Position numbers and translations under genes: made by a program
Notes under the pieces: generated by a model
Databases searched by the model: none
The model's input: the letters and a program-made list of their open reading frames with translations, nothing else
Told to the model about the DNA's origin: nothing
Assembly: GCA_963693315.1 (NCBI GenBank)
Contig: OY856187.1
Coordinates: 109,919,201 to 109,983,200, forward strand
Source: Diogma glabrata
Lineage: Eukaryota > Arthropoda > Insecta > Diptera > Cylindrotomidae
Length of the DNA: 64,000 bases
Direction: 5' to 3'
In this document: positions 1-12,736 of the stretch, piece by piece
Layout: each line of letters starts with the position of its first letter
Numbering within the stretch: the stretch's first letter is position 1

Positions 1-763
1 AATTCTCAATAATAATAATTTCATGTTCATTATACATTTCATTTCCTACAAATAACTAATTTTATTTTTTTCTAAAAAAATAAATGAAAATCATTCTTTT
101 GACACACTTGACATTATTTTTTTGACTATCTTATAATTCTCAATAATAATAATAAAATTTTATGTCGTACAAATAATTAATTTTATTTTTCCAAAAAATT
201 GGGTAAAAAAATAAATAAAAATCTTTCTTTTGACACAATTGACAACATTTTTTTGACAAACTTATAATGTCATAATTCTCAATAATGATAATAAAATTTT
301 CAGTCATACAAATAATTAATTTTATTTTTTTCCATTAATTTTAATTTTTTGACAAACTTATAATGCAAAAATCTAGTTTTTGGTATCACATACCGATCCT
401 GACCACCAAGATTTCTCCGCATTCTTTGTTCCTGCTCATTATCACTTAAAATGGACGTTTTTTAAGCAAAAAAATGCATATTTCCTTGTTTTGACACACC
501 TGACGATTTTTTGACCCTCCGGTAGAGTTATCGAACAAGTCGTCCTCTCGGCTCTTTCCATTGAGTGTACCTATTCATAGAAACCAAAACTTTTAAAATC
601 CCTTCAGCCGTTTTCTAGATTTTGTCGGTTGTGACGGCCGGCCGGCAGATAGACATTCGTTTTTTTTTCCCTTGTTAGAATCATTATGTCCTAAAGCGTC
701 GAGAAATGCCGAAAAAAATTGGGGGTAAGAATTTCACTTTTAGCTCATGAAGGTAATACTTAG
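1..763 (+). repeat. X-family repeat, right-hand part (5' side cut by the window edge)
   Basis: This non-coding repeat matches the right half of the X family seen again at 8071-8525 and 22277-23096, and inverted at 20568-21213. It opens with about three diverged tandem units of roughly 135-140 bp (1-365). Each unit runs from an AATTCTCAATAATAATA block through a TTTTGACACA...TTGACAAC block to TTTTTTTGACAAACTTATAAT. A GC-richer segment with GGCCGGCCGGCAGA at 638-652 follows, then the common terminal segment with GGGGGTAAGAATTTCAC at 721-737. The family's usual end (CTTAGGTCTTTCAGACC) is interrupted at 763 by the MITE listed next. No long reading frame is present, so the repeat is non-autonomous. 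Confidence 0.8.
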
Positions 764-1529
764 GGGTCATTCCATTTTAAAGTCAACCTTCAATCTAAAT
801 TTTTTTTCTTCACAAAACTGTAACTGTGACCTATAATTTTTTTTCATATATTTTACTATAAGATATGGCAACAACTGTGAAAATTCCAATATTGTTATTT
901 TGTTTAGAATGCAATTAAGCGCATGGTTGTGAAAAAGGCTTAATATACGAATTAAAATATATCTAAAAAGAATATAGCATAGCACAAATATAATAAACCG
1001 AATTGTTTTAGACTTTTTATTTTCTGTAACCTAAAGTTTGGAGTGTCTGAATTGGACTGCTTTGCTTTCCAAATAAATGAGGTAAGCATTCTAAATACAT
1101 GAATTCTTTTGTGTTACGTTAGTCACGTTACGTTAGTCACACATCATTTAAATCAAAAACGTCAATTTATGAAAAACTAACAAATTTTTTAAAAAGTTAT
1201 TGGCTTTTTTAAAAAATACATTAATTACATTGAAGAAACTTATCAATAAATTTTATGTACATTTTCAACATCTAGAGAATTTTGGTTCATAATTTAGGTG
1301 TTAATTTAATGGTATAAAAAATGTTACGTTAGTCACATTTACATTTTTTTTAAAAAAATATCTAACAAATTTAATTTAAATAAAAAAGCTTTCTGATTTA
1401 GATAAATAAACTCGATTTACATTTTAAAAAGTCAACAAGTGCTTAAAATAATCTTTACTATTTTAGTTATAAGGAAACAAAGTTGTGAACTTCGGTATAA
1501 ATGTTACGTTAGTCACTTTGGAATGACCC
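764..1529. mobile_element. 766-bp MITE with subterminal repeats, inserted in the X repeat
   Basis: The element starts GGGTCATTCC and ends GGAATGACCC, a 10-bp perfect terminal inverted repeat. It is flanked by TTAG at 760-763 and at 1530-1533. Removing it restores ATACTTAGGTCTTT, as seen at the same point of the X copy at 23070-23083, so the boundaries are supported by an empty site in this window. The motif TTACGTTAGTCAC occurs four times inside: twice near 1117-1140, at about 1324, and at about 1503 beside the right end. There is no coding potential. A TTA target site would suit PIF/Harbinger, but the duplication can be read as TTA or TTAG, so the superfamily is inferred only. Confidence 0.85.
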
Positions 1530-1533
1530 TTAG

Positions 1534-4010
1534 GTCTTTTTTTTTTTTCTTTTTTCATTTTTGGGACCAAATTAACTTTAAACAACTTATAATTTTGACT
1601 TACATCTTAAATTTGCTTTTAGACTAGAATTCACGACAATAATTTTGTAAAAAACATTTATCAGAGTTTTCCAATTTTCCAATTTTACAGCCTCAAATCC
1701 TAGTCCAAAAACAACACTTTCAGACCGAAGTTATTTAACAAATTTAGGGAGAGTCGTAGCACGTTTGCGTTTACCTGAAAATTTTATGATTTTGACCAGC
1801 ACTAATAATTTCTCAATCCAAGTATTTTCATTTGTAATAATTTTGAAGTGCTAATGAGGGTCTAAAAAGCCATAAACGACAGTTATTACAATAATTTATT
1901 AAGTTGAGTTTGGACTGTGGTCTGTTTTTGAATGGTCTGTTTTTGATTAGAGTAATTAACATACATTTCTGACATAGTAATATTAACTTTTGTTTGTTTT
2001 GTTTTGTTTGTGCCGATTCGTTTATAATCCTGCTCGTTATATATCAAATATTATATTCAACCTCTTACAACGTATCGACACGTTTGATTACTTCCTGATT
2101 GATATCAAAACATTAGTTAAAATATTTGAAATTTAAATGAAATTGAACTATTGGACAAAACTAACTAAGGCAAACCAAACCCAAATATAAATTTTAATCT
2201 GTTTTGGGTTCATATACCAAATCTAAAACTCTAATTTTTGTCTAATATGAACCCAATTGTACAAACAAAGCCTTAGATGCTTTTTCTTATATTGATGTCA
2301 AATAAATAAAAATTATTCAATGAAGTGAAACTGAGTAAATCAAGACAATAAAAAGTTAAAATTATTTTATTCTATAAGATTTTTCCAAAAATAGTGTAGA
2401 TGTCCAACCAACCGTAATCCCTTTAGGAATAAGAAATAAAGTATATAAGGTGATGATCTAATGTTGATATTAAGACAAAAAGGAAAAAAAATTAAGTTAC
2501 GTGCTTGATAAAGTTAGAGATCAATCTTGTTCAGTTTTTTTTCATTGGTTGTTGTTGCTTTGTTATTATTATTCAATTCACATTTATTATGAAAGCATCC
2601 TTGCTTCTCTCCTTATCAGCTTTTGGGAATAAAAAGATATATACATAGCAACTGTATAAAGTATATGAAGTTATCGAAAAATTATCATGGGGTTTGATTA
2701 TTACAATTTTTGGTATTTTGGTGAAATTATATAAATCGTTGATTATGTTGTCTTACCTTAATTAGGGATCGGATGAGATTTTTAGGAATGTAAGTATTGA
2801 TTTAACACGTCGGATATATTATTTATTTGATTTCAAATAAAACAAAAATTTCTATTGGTTAGTTAATTCCGGTTTGGTGAAAATATTTGTATTATTGATA
2901 TAATTGTTTTTGTTTTCTTACAAGTCAGTACAAACATGTCAATTTCTCATAAACTCAAAAACTCAAAAATTCATTACTGTATTTAAAAAATGACAAATTT
3001 AATTTCGATTCCTAGAACCACTCAAAACCTAACATACTAATCTATATATTTATTAAATTTTATTTTCATGAAAGCACATACATAACTCTTAAAAAGTATA
3101 AAAAACTAAAATGTTTTTGCTTGTCTATTTCCTATATTTCAGGATATTTGGTGCGTGCTAGAGGTTTAAAAACATGATAGGAATATTATATTACAATCTA
3201 TACTTAAATATCATATCAAGTGGAAATTATTTTTATTTTATAGCAAATTTGTTGAAATTCGATATCATTATTGGGAAGTGATGTATAATTTGACCTTTGT
3301 TGATTATTTGATGAGCTATATTTTCTTATAATATATTTGAAGTCATAATTTTAAGAACTGTAATTCTGGTAATGATTACATCACGCTAGTATATTTAAGG
3401 GGATTAGTAACAAAAGAGTAAGAGGAAGTACAATACGTAAGCTCCAGGACAGGTTTCAAAAATATTTGCTTTCAAAATTTTTGGAAGATAATAGTATAAG
3501 AATAGCTCTTGACGTGATCACTGAATTGTAAGTGTGTTAAAATATCATTAAGTATTTTAGAAAAATTTTCACACTTTTTCGATATAAATCGTTTGTAATT
3601 TGAGTGATAATCAGTTGGACAAACACGACCATAACAACCGAAAAAATGATTAAGTTTTGAAATTGATACAGGTGAGGATCATTTAATGTCTGGTTAGGCT
3701 CCTACATGGACAAGCTTCACCTGTGCAAAAAAGAAGTGGTGTCAACTTAACAGTACAAAGTAGGGAACATTACAGCTTTGTTGACGTGTGTGAATAATAA
3801 AATGAACAAGAAATATTTGCGAAAAAGTATCATTTTAGCAACGTCACATTTTTGAAAAAATTTCCGCCAAGTGTACGTTTCCGTTGATAAGCAAAATAGT
3901 CACTAAACACTAAAAATGTTGATGCATCAAGCAAAAACTGTATCGAAGTCACTAAAAGTTTTGAGCATGACGATTAATGATTACCACATGTTTTATACTT
4001 CGTGAGGTCC
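1534..4010. other. AT-rich intergenic DNA, no gene seen
   Basis: I see no convincing coding region. A piece reading TTTCAGACCGAAGTTA at about 1711-1726 resembles the missing terminus of the X repeat, so a further diverged insertion may separate it from 1533. The rest is low-complexity AT-rich sequence. Confidence 0.5.
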
Positions 4011-4365
4011 CTGTCCTTGACGAGTCCTTTTTTATCTACCATTTTCCTCGATTCGATCGCTTTTTCGCTCGGTGAAAAACTCCTTCGAAACATGGCGATT
4101 GCTCGTGGTCTTGTAAATTTACTATACCACAATTTTTGTTTCTTATTAATGGGGGTGAAAATTTGTTTTAGAAAACGAGAGTAACCTTATATCGTACAAA
4201 AATTTGTCTGCTATTTGTCTGGTTATCGGACTCGCCAATAGCAGACTCACGTTTCCTAAAACAAATTTTCACCCCCATTAATAAAAAAATATTGTGGTAG
4301 TAATTTTATTCAACCCATTCGAGAAAAATGGCAGATAAAAAAGTTGTCTGACTCGTCAAGGACAG
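4011..4365. mobile_element. 355-bp foldback MITE
   Basis: The ends read CTGTCCTTGACGAGTC and its inverse GACTCGTCAAGGACAG. The inverted similarity continues inward through arms of roughly 120-150 bp, including the block TTATTAATGGGGGTGAAA and its inverse. The centre (about 4168-4247) is unpaired. I could not settle a target-site duplication. An internal 60-codon frame is a by-product of the arm and has no coding character. Confidence 0.8.
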
Positions 4366-6839
4366 TCATCTGAAGTAGAATGAAAGAGACGAGGGTGACT
4401 ATCAACATACAATGCTGATTTTTGCATTGAAAATTAAAGATTACCATTATAATGAATGCTTCAACTAAAAATTCTTTTTTGAACTTTAATCACATCAATA
4501 TGTCTTTAAATTACGAAGCATCATCCCCAATTTATTTTTTTTATTAAACTCTGAAATAGACTATAATTTGTAGCAGGTATATGTCACTCTAATGGCTTCG
4601 AATTTGCTCATAGTTATGAATGAGAAAAACCTGGAAACTGACGAGAGCGAGATCTTTTAAAAATAATAATCTGAGTGTACCAAACTAAACGGACGGCCGT
4701 ACCTCTATCGACAATATAGATTGTAAGCGGTAACTCACATATCAAAACAAACATACATGTTTATAGTTCTAATAAACTTCAGTGCATAAATCTTTCTGCT
4801 TAACTTCTAATATCTTATGATCAATCAAAATTAGCAACAAAATTTATATTATATTTTGTCACGTGACTGTTGAATTATTTTATTTTATCTAAATTCCGAT
4901 CAATAATCAATTTGATACAATTCAAAAAAAAATCTGAATCATTGCCAAAATCCAGCATAATCACATTTTTATCTCGAATATTAATTTCCTATGTCATATT
5001 CTGATTTTGATGTAAAGATGAACCATGATAATAATACTTAGTGTTGTCAGATCCTTTAGGGTAGAGTGATTTTTATTTTCTTTGTTTGGGTCTCAGATAT
5101 ACAATACATGCAATTGGTATCTTTCTATTTGTGAAATGTATTAAAACTTTAATGTCGATAACAAAATATATATACAGACTTATTATCATGAAACATTTTG
5201 TGTCAATTATTCACGGAGAATTAAATAATTTTATTCTCATTTTTCTCCCTATATATCCGTTCTCCCTTGATTTTAGGAACCAATTGGTATTTTTTGTAAG
5301 TTTGGGTTTATACAATTGTTGCAAGAGATTTATGTTATCATTTTCTAATATAAAAAGAAATTAGGTTTGACTCTGGATGTGTGAACTTAGATAAGAAATA
5401 AGAAAAATAATGTATAGTTTATTGTTTTTATATCAAACAAAGAGTATCAAACAATCATTTTATTTTGTTATTTCGATTTTATATCTGCTACTTTTATTAT
5501 AAATATAAAAGTACTTAGATATAGACATTATACTGCTTACAACTTTTGCTGGCTATACATCAATCAAAGCAAAATAAATAAAAACAAACTTAATAAAAGT
5601 TTCCCATATTGTTGAATCAAAATTCTTCGTTAAGAATTTAAATTTTTTCCAATCAACTTTAGAATATCCTAATTCAGAGCTTTCATGGAATAATTTTTTG
5701 TTATTTTTGTTTTTTTGTTGTTGTTAGAATGAATTGAATAATTTAAAATTAGAAGAGAAAACAAATTCATCATTCTCAATTCATTCTATTACAAAACCTC
5801 TAATTATTATCCTTTAAATTAAATCAATTTAATGATTACAACTTCAAATACCATTTAATTAATTTAAACGAAAATATATTCCTGCCAGTATAATTTTATA
5901 AATAAAGAATAAAAAGAACAAATAGTAAAATTTTGTTCCAATTATAATCAAAACAAAACAAACAGAAAAATGTCCTTTGATTGATGATTTTTAATTTAAT
6001 TTTCAATTTAAATGAAAATCGTCTAATTTTTTTTTGAAAAATTATAATTTTATATTACCAGAGCTTTTATGAATTATTTAAACTATGGAAATAGTATTTT
6101 AAAAATGATGTGTATTACTAAAACTAATATTGAAGTGCGTTTTTAGCAATTGGAATTATTTGTTTGAGGATAGGGTTATGTTGGTTATATAATGATTACG
6201 ATTAAATTAATGTTGATGAAATAGAAAAATAAAATTGCTTTTCCTTTGAAAGGGATTGTTATTTGTTTGTATTTTAAAAGAAATACTTCGAAACGAAAAT
6301 TTATTTGAGATGAGAGCTGGAACAAAATTTACAAAAATTAAATACGAATTGCAAAACGAGAAAATCTTTGTGATGGGATGATTTGTTAATTTTATTTTAT
6401 AGTTCTATATGATGACTTAAAAAATTCATTACAATTACTTATAGGTAAACATTTTTAAAGTAATCATCAATTAAAAACGAGACTTGGTACGAAAAGTTTT
6501 GAAACTTTTAGGTAGGTAAAGAATAGAAATATGAAACACAAATTTTACTAAACACATTTTCGAAATACTGATTGCGAGTGCACTGCAATTTCGATTTAAG
6601 TTAAGACATGGGATACAATTCATCCTTATGTGTTTTGGTATTCGCTTCAGACAACTATTGAATTCAAATAAGTAAAAAAATATTATTTTTATGTGGATGA
6701 TTGGGCTGTAGATTCCACGACATATTTTGAAGAATCTCTGGTGACGTTTTCATATGAGAATGAAATATCATGCTTCTTTCCAAATTCTTCCCTTTCTAAT
6801 AACTGTAGCAGTATTATTATTAAGAGTATAAAGAAAATA
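4366..6839. other. AT-rich intergenic DNA, no gene seen
   Basis: There is no recognisable gene, RNA or element. Short open frames here lack any familiar motif and have the skewed composition expected of AT-rich noise. Confidence 0.5.
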
Positions 6840-8525
6840 TAAAAATATGCAGGGGCTGAAATATCACAGCTCTGTGATATCAAGACTTCCGTCTGGGTTA
6901 AGGATTTTGATATAATTTTTGGCAAAAAACTTTTACGAGGACATTGTTTTTAGTTTTGGAAACCGATGTATATCAAAACTAAAACTCTTTGTTAAAACAC
7001 AAGTATTTTTTTATCTCTGTTTAGAAATTTATTACAAAACAAACACGAAAATAATACGTTGCCACAAAATTATAACAGATCATAACTTAATGAAAAGATG
7101 AAACACCCAACAAACTACTCAAAACCTCTCCATCTAGCGTTGCAAGAAAATATTACAAAATCAAAAATTCATATTTCTTTCAACATTCCAAAAATATTCT
7201 AAAAATTAAAATAAAATCAAAAATTTAAACTTCTAAAATCATTCCAAAAATTATTACAAAATCAAAGATTAAAACTTTTTTCAAAATTCTAAAAATATTG
7301 CAAAAATTATAACAAAATCATAAAAACAGGTTTATTACAATATTTTAAAAATTATAATAAAATCAAAAATTTAAATTTTTTCAAAATTTTAAAAATATTC
7401 CAAAAATTCATAACAAACAAACTTTTTTCTAAGTTCTAAAAATATTCCAAAAATTATTACAAAATCATAGATTGAAACTTTTTTCAAACGTAAAAAAAAT
7501 CATTGCAAAATTTCTCAATTCACAAATTCAAAAATTCAAACTTTTTCCAAAATTCTAAAATTGTTGCAAAAATTATAACAAAATCAAATATACAAATTTT
7601 TTTCAAAATGCCAAAAATATTCCAAAAATTATAATAAAATCAAAAGTTGAAACTTTTTCAAAATTCTAAAAATATTCCGAAAATTCTTGCATAATCAAAA
7701 ATTGAAACATTTATCAAAATTCTAAAAATATTGCAAAAATTATAACAAAATCAAAAATACAAATTTTTTCTTAAAGTCAAAAAATATTCCAAAAAATATT
7801 ACAAAATCAAAAATTGAAACATTTTCCAATTCATAAATTCGAAATTCAACAAACTTTTTCCGAAATTCTAAAGATATCGCAAAAGTTATAACAAAATCAA
7901 AATCACAAACTTTCTTCAAAATTCCAAAAATTATGACAAAATTAAAAATTTAAACTTTTTCAAAGTTCTAAAAATATTCCGAAAATTCTTATAAAATCAA
8001 AAATACAAGCTATTTTCAAAATTCCAAAAATATTTCAAAAATTATAACAAAATCACAAATTTCCATGTCCAATATGAGTTCGATAATATTTCATGCCGAA
8101 CAATTAATTAATTTAATTTTTTTCCAAAAAATTGAGTGAAAAAAAAATGAAAATCATTCTTTTGACAGACTTGACAACATTTTTTTGACAAACTTATTAT
8201 ACAATAATCTAGTTTTTGGTCTCACATACCAATCCCGACCATCAAGATTTCTCCAAATACAATGTTCCTATTTGTTAAGTGATTACGCAAAACATATGCA
8301 AATTTCCTTGTTTTGACTAATACATTTTACTTGACTAATTTTTTGACACACTTTCGGGACAGCTATCGAACACATGGTCCTTTCGGCTCTTCCCATTGAG
8401 TATACCTATTTTTAGAATTTTTAAAATCCCTCCAGCGGCTTTCTAGATTTCGTCGGCTGTGACGGCCGGCAGACAGACATACATTTTTTTTTGCTTTGCT
8501 AAGATTTTCACTTTTAACTCATTAA
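6840..8525 (+). mobile_element. X-family element, single copy (left part B plus right part A')
   Basis: This copy shows the element's linear order. A unique left block (6840-7130) contains AGGGGCTGAAAT and a segment beginning AAGACTTCCGTCTGGGTTAAGG. A long array of short A-rich repeats (7130-8075) follows, then the A' block with TTTGACAAC... repeats and the CGGCCGGCAGACAGACAT segment (8071-8525). The same order is seen at 21216-23096. The right terminus is eroded: it lacks the CTTAGGTCTTTCAGACC end of other copies. No transposase is visible, so it is a non-autonomous repeat. Confidence 0.75.
7130..8075. repeat. Internal tandem array of the X element (about 55-70 bp units)
   Basis: Diverged units share the skeleton TTCTAAAAATATTCCAAAAA, then a TTATAACAAAATCAAAAATT-like block, then an AAACTTTTTTCAAA-like block. 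They repeat about fifteen times with indels. The same array fills 21540-22260 and, inverted, 23098-23780. Internally repetitive arms are a known trait of foldback-type DNA elements. Confidence 0.75.
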
Positions 8526-9577
8526 AACTTTAAGAGTTTGAAAGTGTAAAAGCTTAAAGTTAAAAAAAGAGAGTTACACTATTGTTAATGAAAAATAAAA
8601 ATAAATATTAAAAACAAAAATTTCCAGAGTTATATATTAATTATCAAAACCACGATTGGCCATCAAGGGAAGCGAATGAGAAACAAGTTAGAACGATAAA
8701 CTGCTAACTACACACACTAACCTCACAATAAAAACCAAATAATTGTCAAAATAGCACTCATATGCCAATGGCAGGGACCAAAATACGCGTGGTTGTCACA
8801 CCCATAGATCACCAAGTTTAAATTTTACAAATCTTTCTGCGGAAAGCTAAGCAAACTCATTGGTATTAATACGCATTTTTGCCGTTTGCAAATCACTATC
8901 GGCTAAGAGCTACCATTTTTAATTATGTTATTTATCATGATTGCCATCCATGTTTAATCATACATAAGCTATGCTTCTTTGTATATAATTTATGCGATTT
9001 CCGTCTCGTAATTTTGTGAGATTTAAATCGATATAATCGATTTTATCAAGTATCAAGTTACAAGTATTAAGTCTTCACTTAATTTTAGAAACATGTATTA
9101 CATACAATTCCAAACCGACAACATATTTAGTGAAGATGACAAAATTCCAATACATATAATTTTGATATACAAATGTTATTGTTTCAGGTTATACTATCTT
9201 TCTTACGTTATTTTTAATTTCATAAAAATAATGTTCAATAAAAAAACATTGGTCAAAGCAAACTACGGTTTAAAACGATAGTTAAATAAAAAGAAAATTA
9301 AGTGTACAAAAAACTTCCCAAATTTTCATGATGATTAATGTATTAATGCACAGGAATACTTTCAATTTTATATATATTCAATATTTATTTAGAATGATTA
9401 CTCGAATGCAAATTGCAAAAGACAGAAGCAATATAACTTTAAAAATCTGCGTTATAGATCAATTTTTTAAAATTCGTATAAAGAAATTTTTATTATTTTT
9501 ATGAATTCATAAATAAAAAAAAATAATTTTAATGGTATTTAATAAAAATTAAAAAAAACAATAAAAAAATATATACC
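8526..9577. other. AT-rich intergenic DNA, no gene seen
   Basis: I see no gene, RNA or repeat boundary that I can support here. The slightly GC-richer stretch around 8650-8920 has no open frame of note. Confidence 0.45.
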
Positions 9578-9650
9578 ACACCAGGGATTGAACTCACTTC
9601 CTACAGCACATCAGTCGAGCACGATATCCACAACGCAATTTGAAACGTTA
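9578..9650 (-). other. Possible tRNA-derived (SINE-like) fragment with a B-box-like motif
   Basis: On the minus strand the sequence GAGTTCAATCCCTGG (9581-9595) resembles a tRNA T-arm/B box. It is preceded by a segment with GTGCTCGACTG that could derive from an anticodon arm. No good A box and no complete cloverleaf can be drawn, so this is at best a decayed SINE or tRNA-like fragment. Confidence 0.25.
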
Positions 9651-10498
9651 AGAAATGATAGATAGATTATTATTTATTATTATTTCGAGTCTTTCACCTC
9701 AGAGCGTGATGAATCAGCCTATCTTACTACCTACGGAAAAATCTGTGTGTGGTGCGCCAAAAGAAGTTTTCACTTCAAAAAACATAATTTAATATTTGAA
9801 GTATAACCGCACTTCGGTCCGTCAAATTACAAAAAATAACCAAAATGCATCCGACAAAAATACCATCTAATAACTGAAATATGACCGTAATTGTGCCCGT
9901 TAAATTACTAAAATCAACTAAAAAGTAACTGAAATAGTAACCGTACGAAGAATGAAATGTAACCGACACGGTTATCGTTCGGTAACCGTTACCGCTAATG
10001 TCTGACCAAAATACGGTAACAAATCAATTATAGGTTACCACTTGTGATAACAGTCACCGGTAACATTTCAGTATTTTACTTTTACAAATAGTGAAATTGT
10101 TTGTCGGGAATACTTAATTATATAAACAAAATATTCAGAGAAATATTTTATTTATATTTGTAAAACGAAATAAAATCTCAAGTTTCAAAACAAAAAAGGT
10201 GTGTGAGCAAATGAAACAAGAAATAGTTCAAGTTAGAAGTACGAACGATGTTTTTACACACTTTTATTTAACTTGACTCTTGAGAGCTTTGATGGGTGGA
10301 ATTTTGTGATTCATTTTTCAGTAACTTCCCATTATGTGATTGATCCCAAATTGAAAAGACAAGTTTGTTGAAGCAGTCAGTACGTATTTCTAAAACTTTT
10401 AAAGCAAAAAACTTTATAAATCTCAAGAAAAAAAAATCAAATTTTTCTTCATTCTGAAAGACCTTAAAGAATTGTACTGAAATCCTCATCCTCTGGTT
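9651..10498. other. Intergenic DNA with clustered GGTAAC/GTTACC motifs
   Basis: Between about 9780 and 10075 several copies of ACCG, GGTAAC and GTTACC occur in both orientations, with loosely repeated blocks ending in CTGAAATATGACCG-like sequence. This suggests a diverged repeat, but no clear unit length emerges. The remainder is AT-rich without a supported gene. Confidence 0.4.
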
Positions 10499-11140
10499 GA
10501 CTCATTTTGAGCGAAGGAATTTTGGTAATACTGTGTATATCATTATAATCATAGACATCATACATGTTTGTGTCATTTCATATGGATAAAAGGCCTTACA
10601 TTATAAATAATGAACACACAAAAAAATAAAAGTATGACATTTCGTTAAAAGCTTATAGAGCTTTTTTCTTAAAGTTCAAATCGTTATTTTGGTGTATTTG
10701 ACAGATTACATACAGCAATGATAATTAAAAATCAGTTATTATGTATGAAAATATGAAAATCCATAAGATCTGAATGCCCATTTACCGCGCTGAAATTTTG
10801 CTCATACTGAGTATCTCATTATAATAGAGGACATATTACACATTTTTGTCATTTTTATATGAAAAAATGGCCTTAAATTGTAAATAATGAGTGATTTGTA
10901 TTTCGAAAATTTTAAATAATTGTTATTTCTTCTAAATCCAGATTGTTTTGTGTTCTCGTTAAGTTTTTTTTACTATAGTTGCATAATTATTATTTTTTCA
11001 ATACATTTTAATACATAATTAATGATTTCTAATTATCATTGCTGTATGTAATCTGTCAATTACATACAGTAATATAACGATTCGAATTTTAAGGAAAAAG
11101 CTCTATAATACAGACCTTTTTCCGAAAAAAACTTGACATT
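10499..11140. repeat. Diverged direct repeat overlapping an inverted repeat
   Basis: The block around 10533-10612 (CATTATAATCATAGACATCAT through GGCCTTACATTATAAATAATGA) recurs diverged at about 10818-10893. Separately, 10645-10745 (with GACAGATTACATACAGCAATGAT) is inverted at about 11015-11125 (with ATCATTGCTGTATGTAATCTGTC). The arrangement looks like a decayed foldback element with a partial internal duplication. No terminal duplication was identified. Confidence 0.6.
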
Positions 11141-11402
11141 TGGGCGAAATCTCATATTTTATAATTTATGTACAACTTAAAATTAATACAATGAGCAAAG
11201 AAACGTACTAAAATTTTACACTGGATGTTTAAATAACGTTATAGTGCAATTAACCTTATTAAAATTACTTTAAATTTCAAAGAATATTAAATTTTCGGTA
11301 AGTGATTTAATTGCTTTACTTATGGTGTATTTTCTGTGAAATAATGTGGTTAACTTATTTGTAGGTAAAATTATATAACTAAGAACTCTAAAATAAAAAA
11401 AT

Positions 11403-12010
11403 AAATAAAAAAAATTTAAAAAACACACTTTTTGAAAAACGAACTAAAAAGTAGAAAATAAATTTTGCATTAACACCAGCGTTATGTCTTTTATAATTAT
11501 ATTTCCTTTGAAATTGTTAGAAGAAAAAATATTTAAATGGTATTTAACACATCTTAGCATAGATGCAAATATTAAATTTTTGACTAATTTAAAATGCTAA
11601 TTTTCGATTGACAAACAGTTTTCCGTTCCCATTTGTTACATAAAATAAAAGTGGGTGGCGCATTCAGAAAGGAAAGGGAATAAACGTTGGTAGTCTCTCT
11701 TGTTAGAGATTAACATAGAATACATTTGTTCCTTTTCTATATTAATGTATGCGCCACCCACTTTTATTTTGTGTAACAAATGGGAACGGAAAACTGTTTG
11801 TCAATCGAAAATTAGCATTTTAAATTAGTCAAAAATTTAATATTTGCATCTATGCTAAGATGTGTTAAATACCATTTAAATATTTTTTCTTCTAACAATT
11901 TCAAAGGAAATATAATTATAAAAGACATAACGCTGGTGTTAATGCAAAATTTATTTTCTACTTTTTAGTTCGTTTTTCAAAAAGTGTGTTTTTTAAATTT
12001 TTTTATTTTT
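11403..12010. mobile_element. Foldback element with nearly identical 255-bp arms
   Basis: The left arm (11403-11661) and right arm (11749-12010) are inverted copies. By eye they differ at about one base (ACATAAAA against ACACAAAA near the inner end) apart from A-run length at the outer ends. The loop is about 87 bp. The inner ends carry GTGGGTGGCGCAT and its inverse. A diverged copy of one arm lies at 59826-60012. There is no coding potential; the arm identity suggests recent insertion or arm homogenisation. Confidence 0.9.
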
Positions 12011-12550
12011 ATACAAAACATGCTAAAAGAAGAAAGTGCACGAAAACTATATCAACTATCCATTAATTACTATTTTGTAGAATTTTTTTTATAGAAATAC
12101 AAGTAATTACTGTTATTGTGTTCAATACAAATATATATATATATATAATATTTATTATTATATTAGGGTGTAGAAAATAGCGTATACAAATACAACCATC
12201 ATTACATGATCGTTGCATAATATACTATTATTTAAACGATTTGTTTGACTAAATTGATAATTTTTTCTAAATAATCTTAAGCTTAACTTATTTACATGTT
12301 TCTCAATAACGATCACTTCAAATTAAAATTGGTCGATTTTATGAAATCACATATAATACAATTTAGCAGCGAACTGTAGTGGTATCATGAGTTCCGGCCG
12401 TCAATACCGGTCGGATTGTTATCGTTTACGATAATTAATGGCTATTAAATATAAAACTATAAAAAAGTTACAAACCAACATTTTATGATGCCATTTTATA
12501 ATATTAAATATTTACCGTTAGTTGAATACCTACCAGATGATTTTTGACAT
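12011..12550. other. AT-rich intergenic DNA, no gene seen
   Basis: This stretch contains a short ATATATAT run near 12130-12147 and otherwise nothing I can support. Confidence 0.45.
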
Positions 12551-12600
12551 AAATTACTTCGGTCCGAAAGACCTAAGTATTACATTCATGAGCTAAAAGT
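12551..12600 (-). repeat. Terminal fragment of the X repeat, inverted
   Basis: TTACTTCGGTCCGAAAGACC followed by TAAGTATTACATTCATGAGC matches the inverted X terminus at 20570-20620. Similarity stops soon after, so only about 50 bp of the element end remains. Confidence 0.8.
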
Positions 12601-12736
12601 TTATAAATCACGCCTTCTTAAATATTAATTGTATGCATAAACTAAACCTGGAACTGAGTATCAAAACCACAAAAAACATGGCACATTTTAAAGCGTTTGA
12701 AGAAAAAACTTGAAGAAAAAATAACATATTTTATTT

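Noticed and set aside
1..8525. CRISPR-like array suggested by regular short repeats
   Set aside because: Repeat units are diverged, A-rich and without uniform spacers; the sequence is eukaryotic and no cas genes are present.
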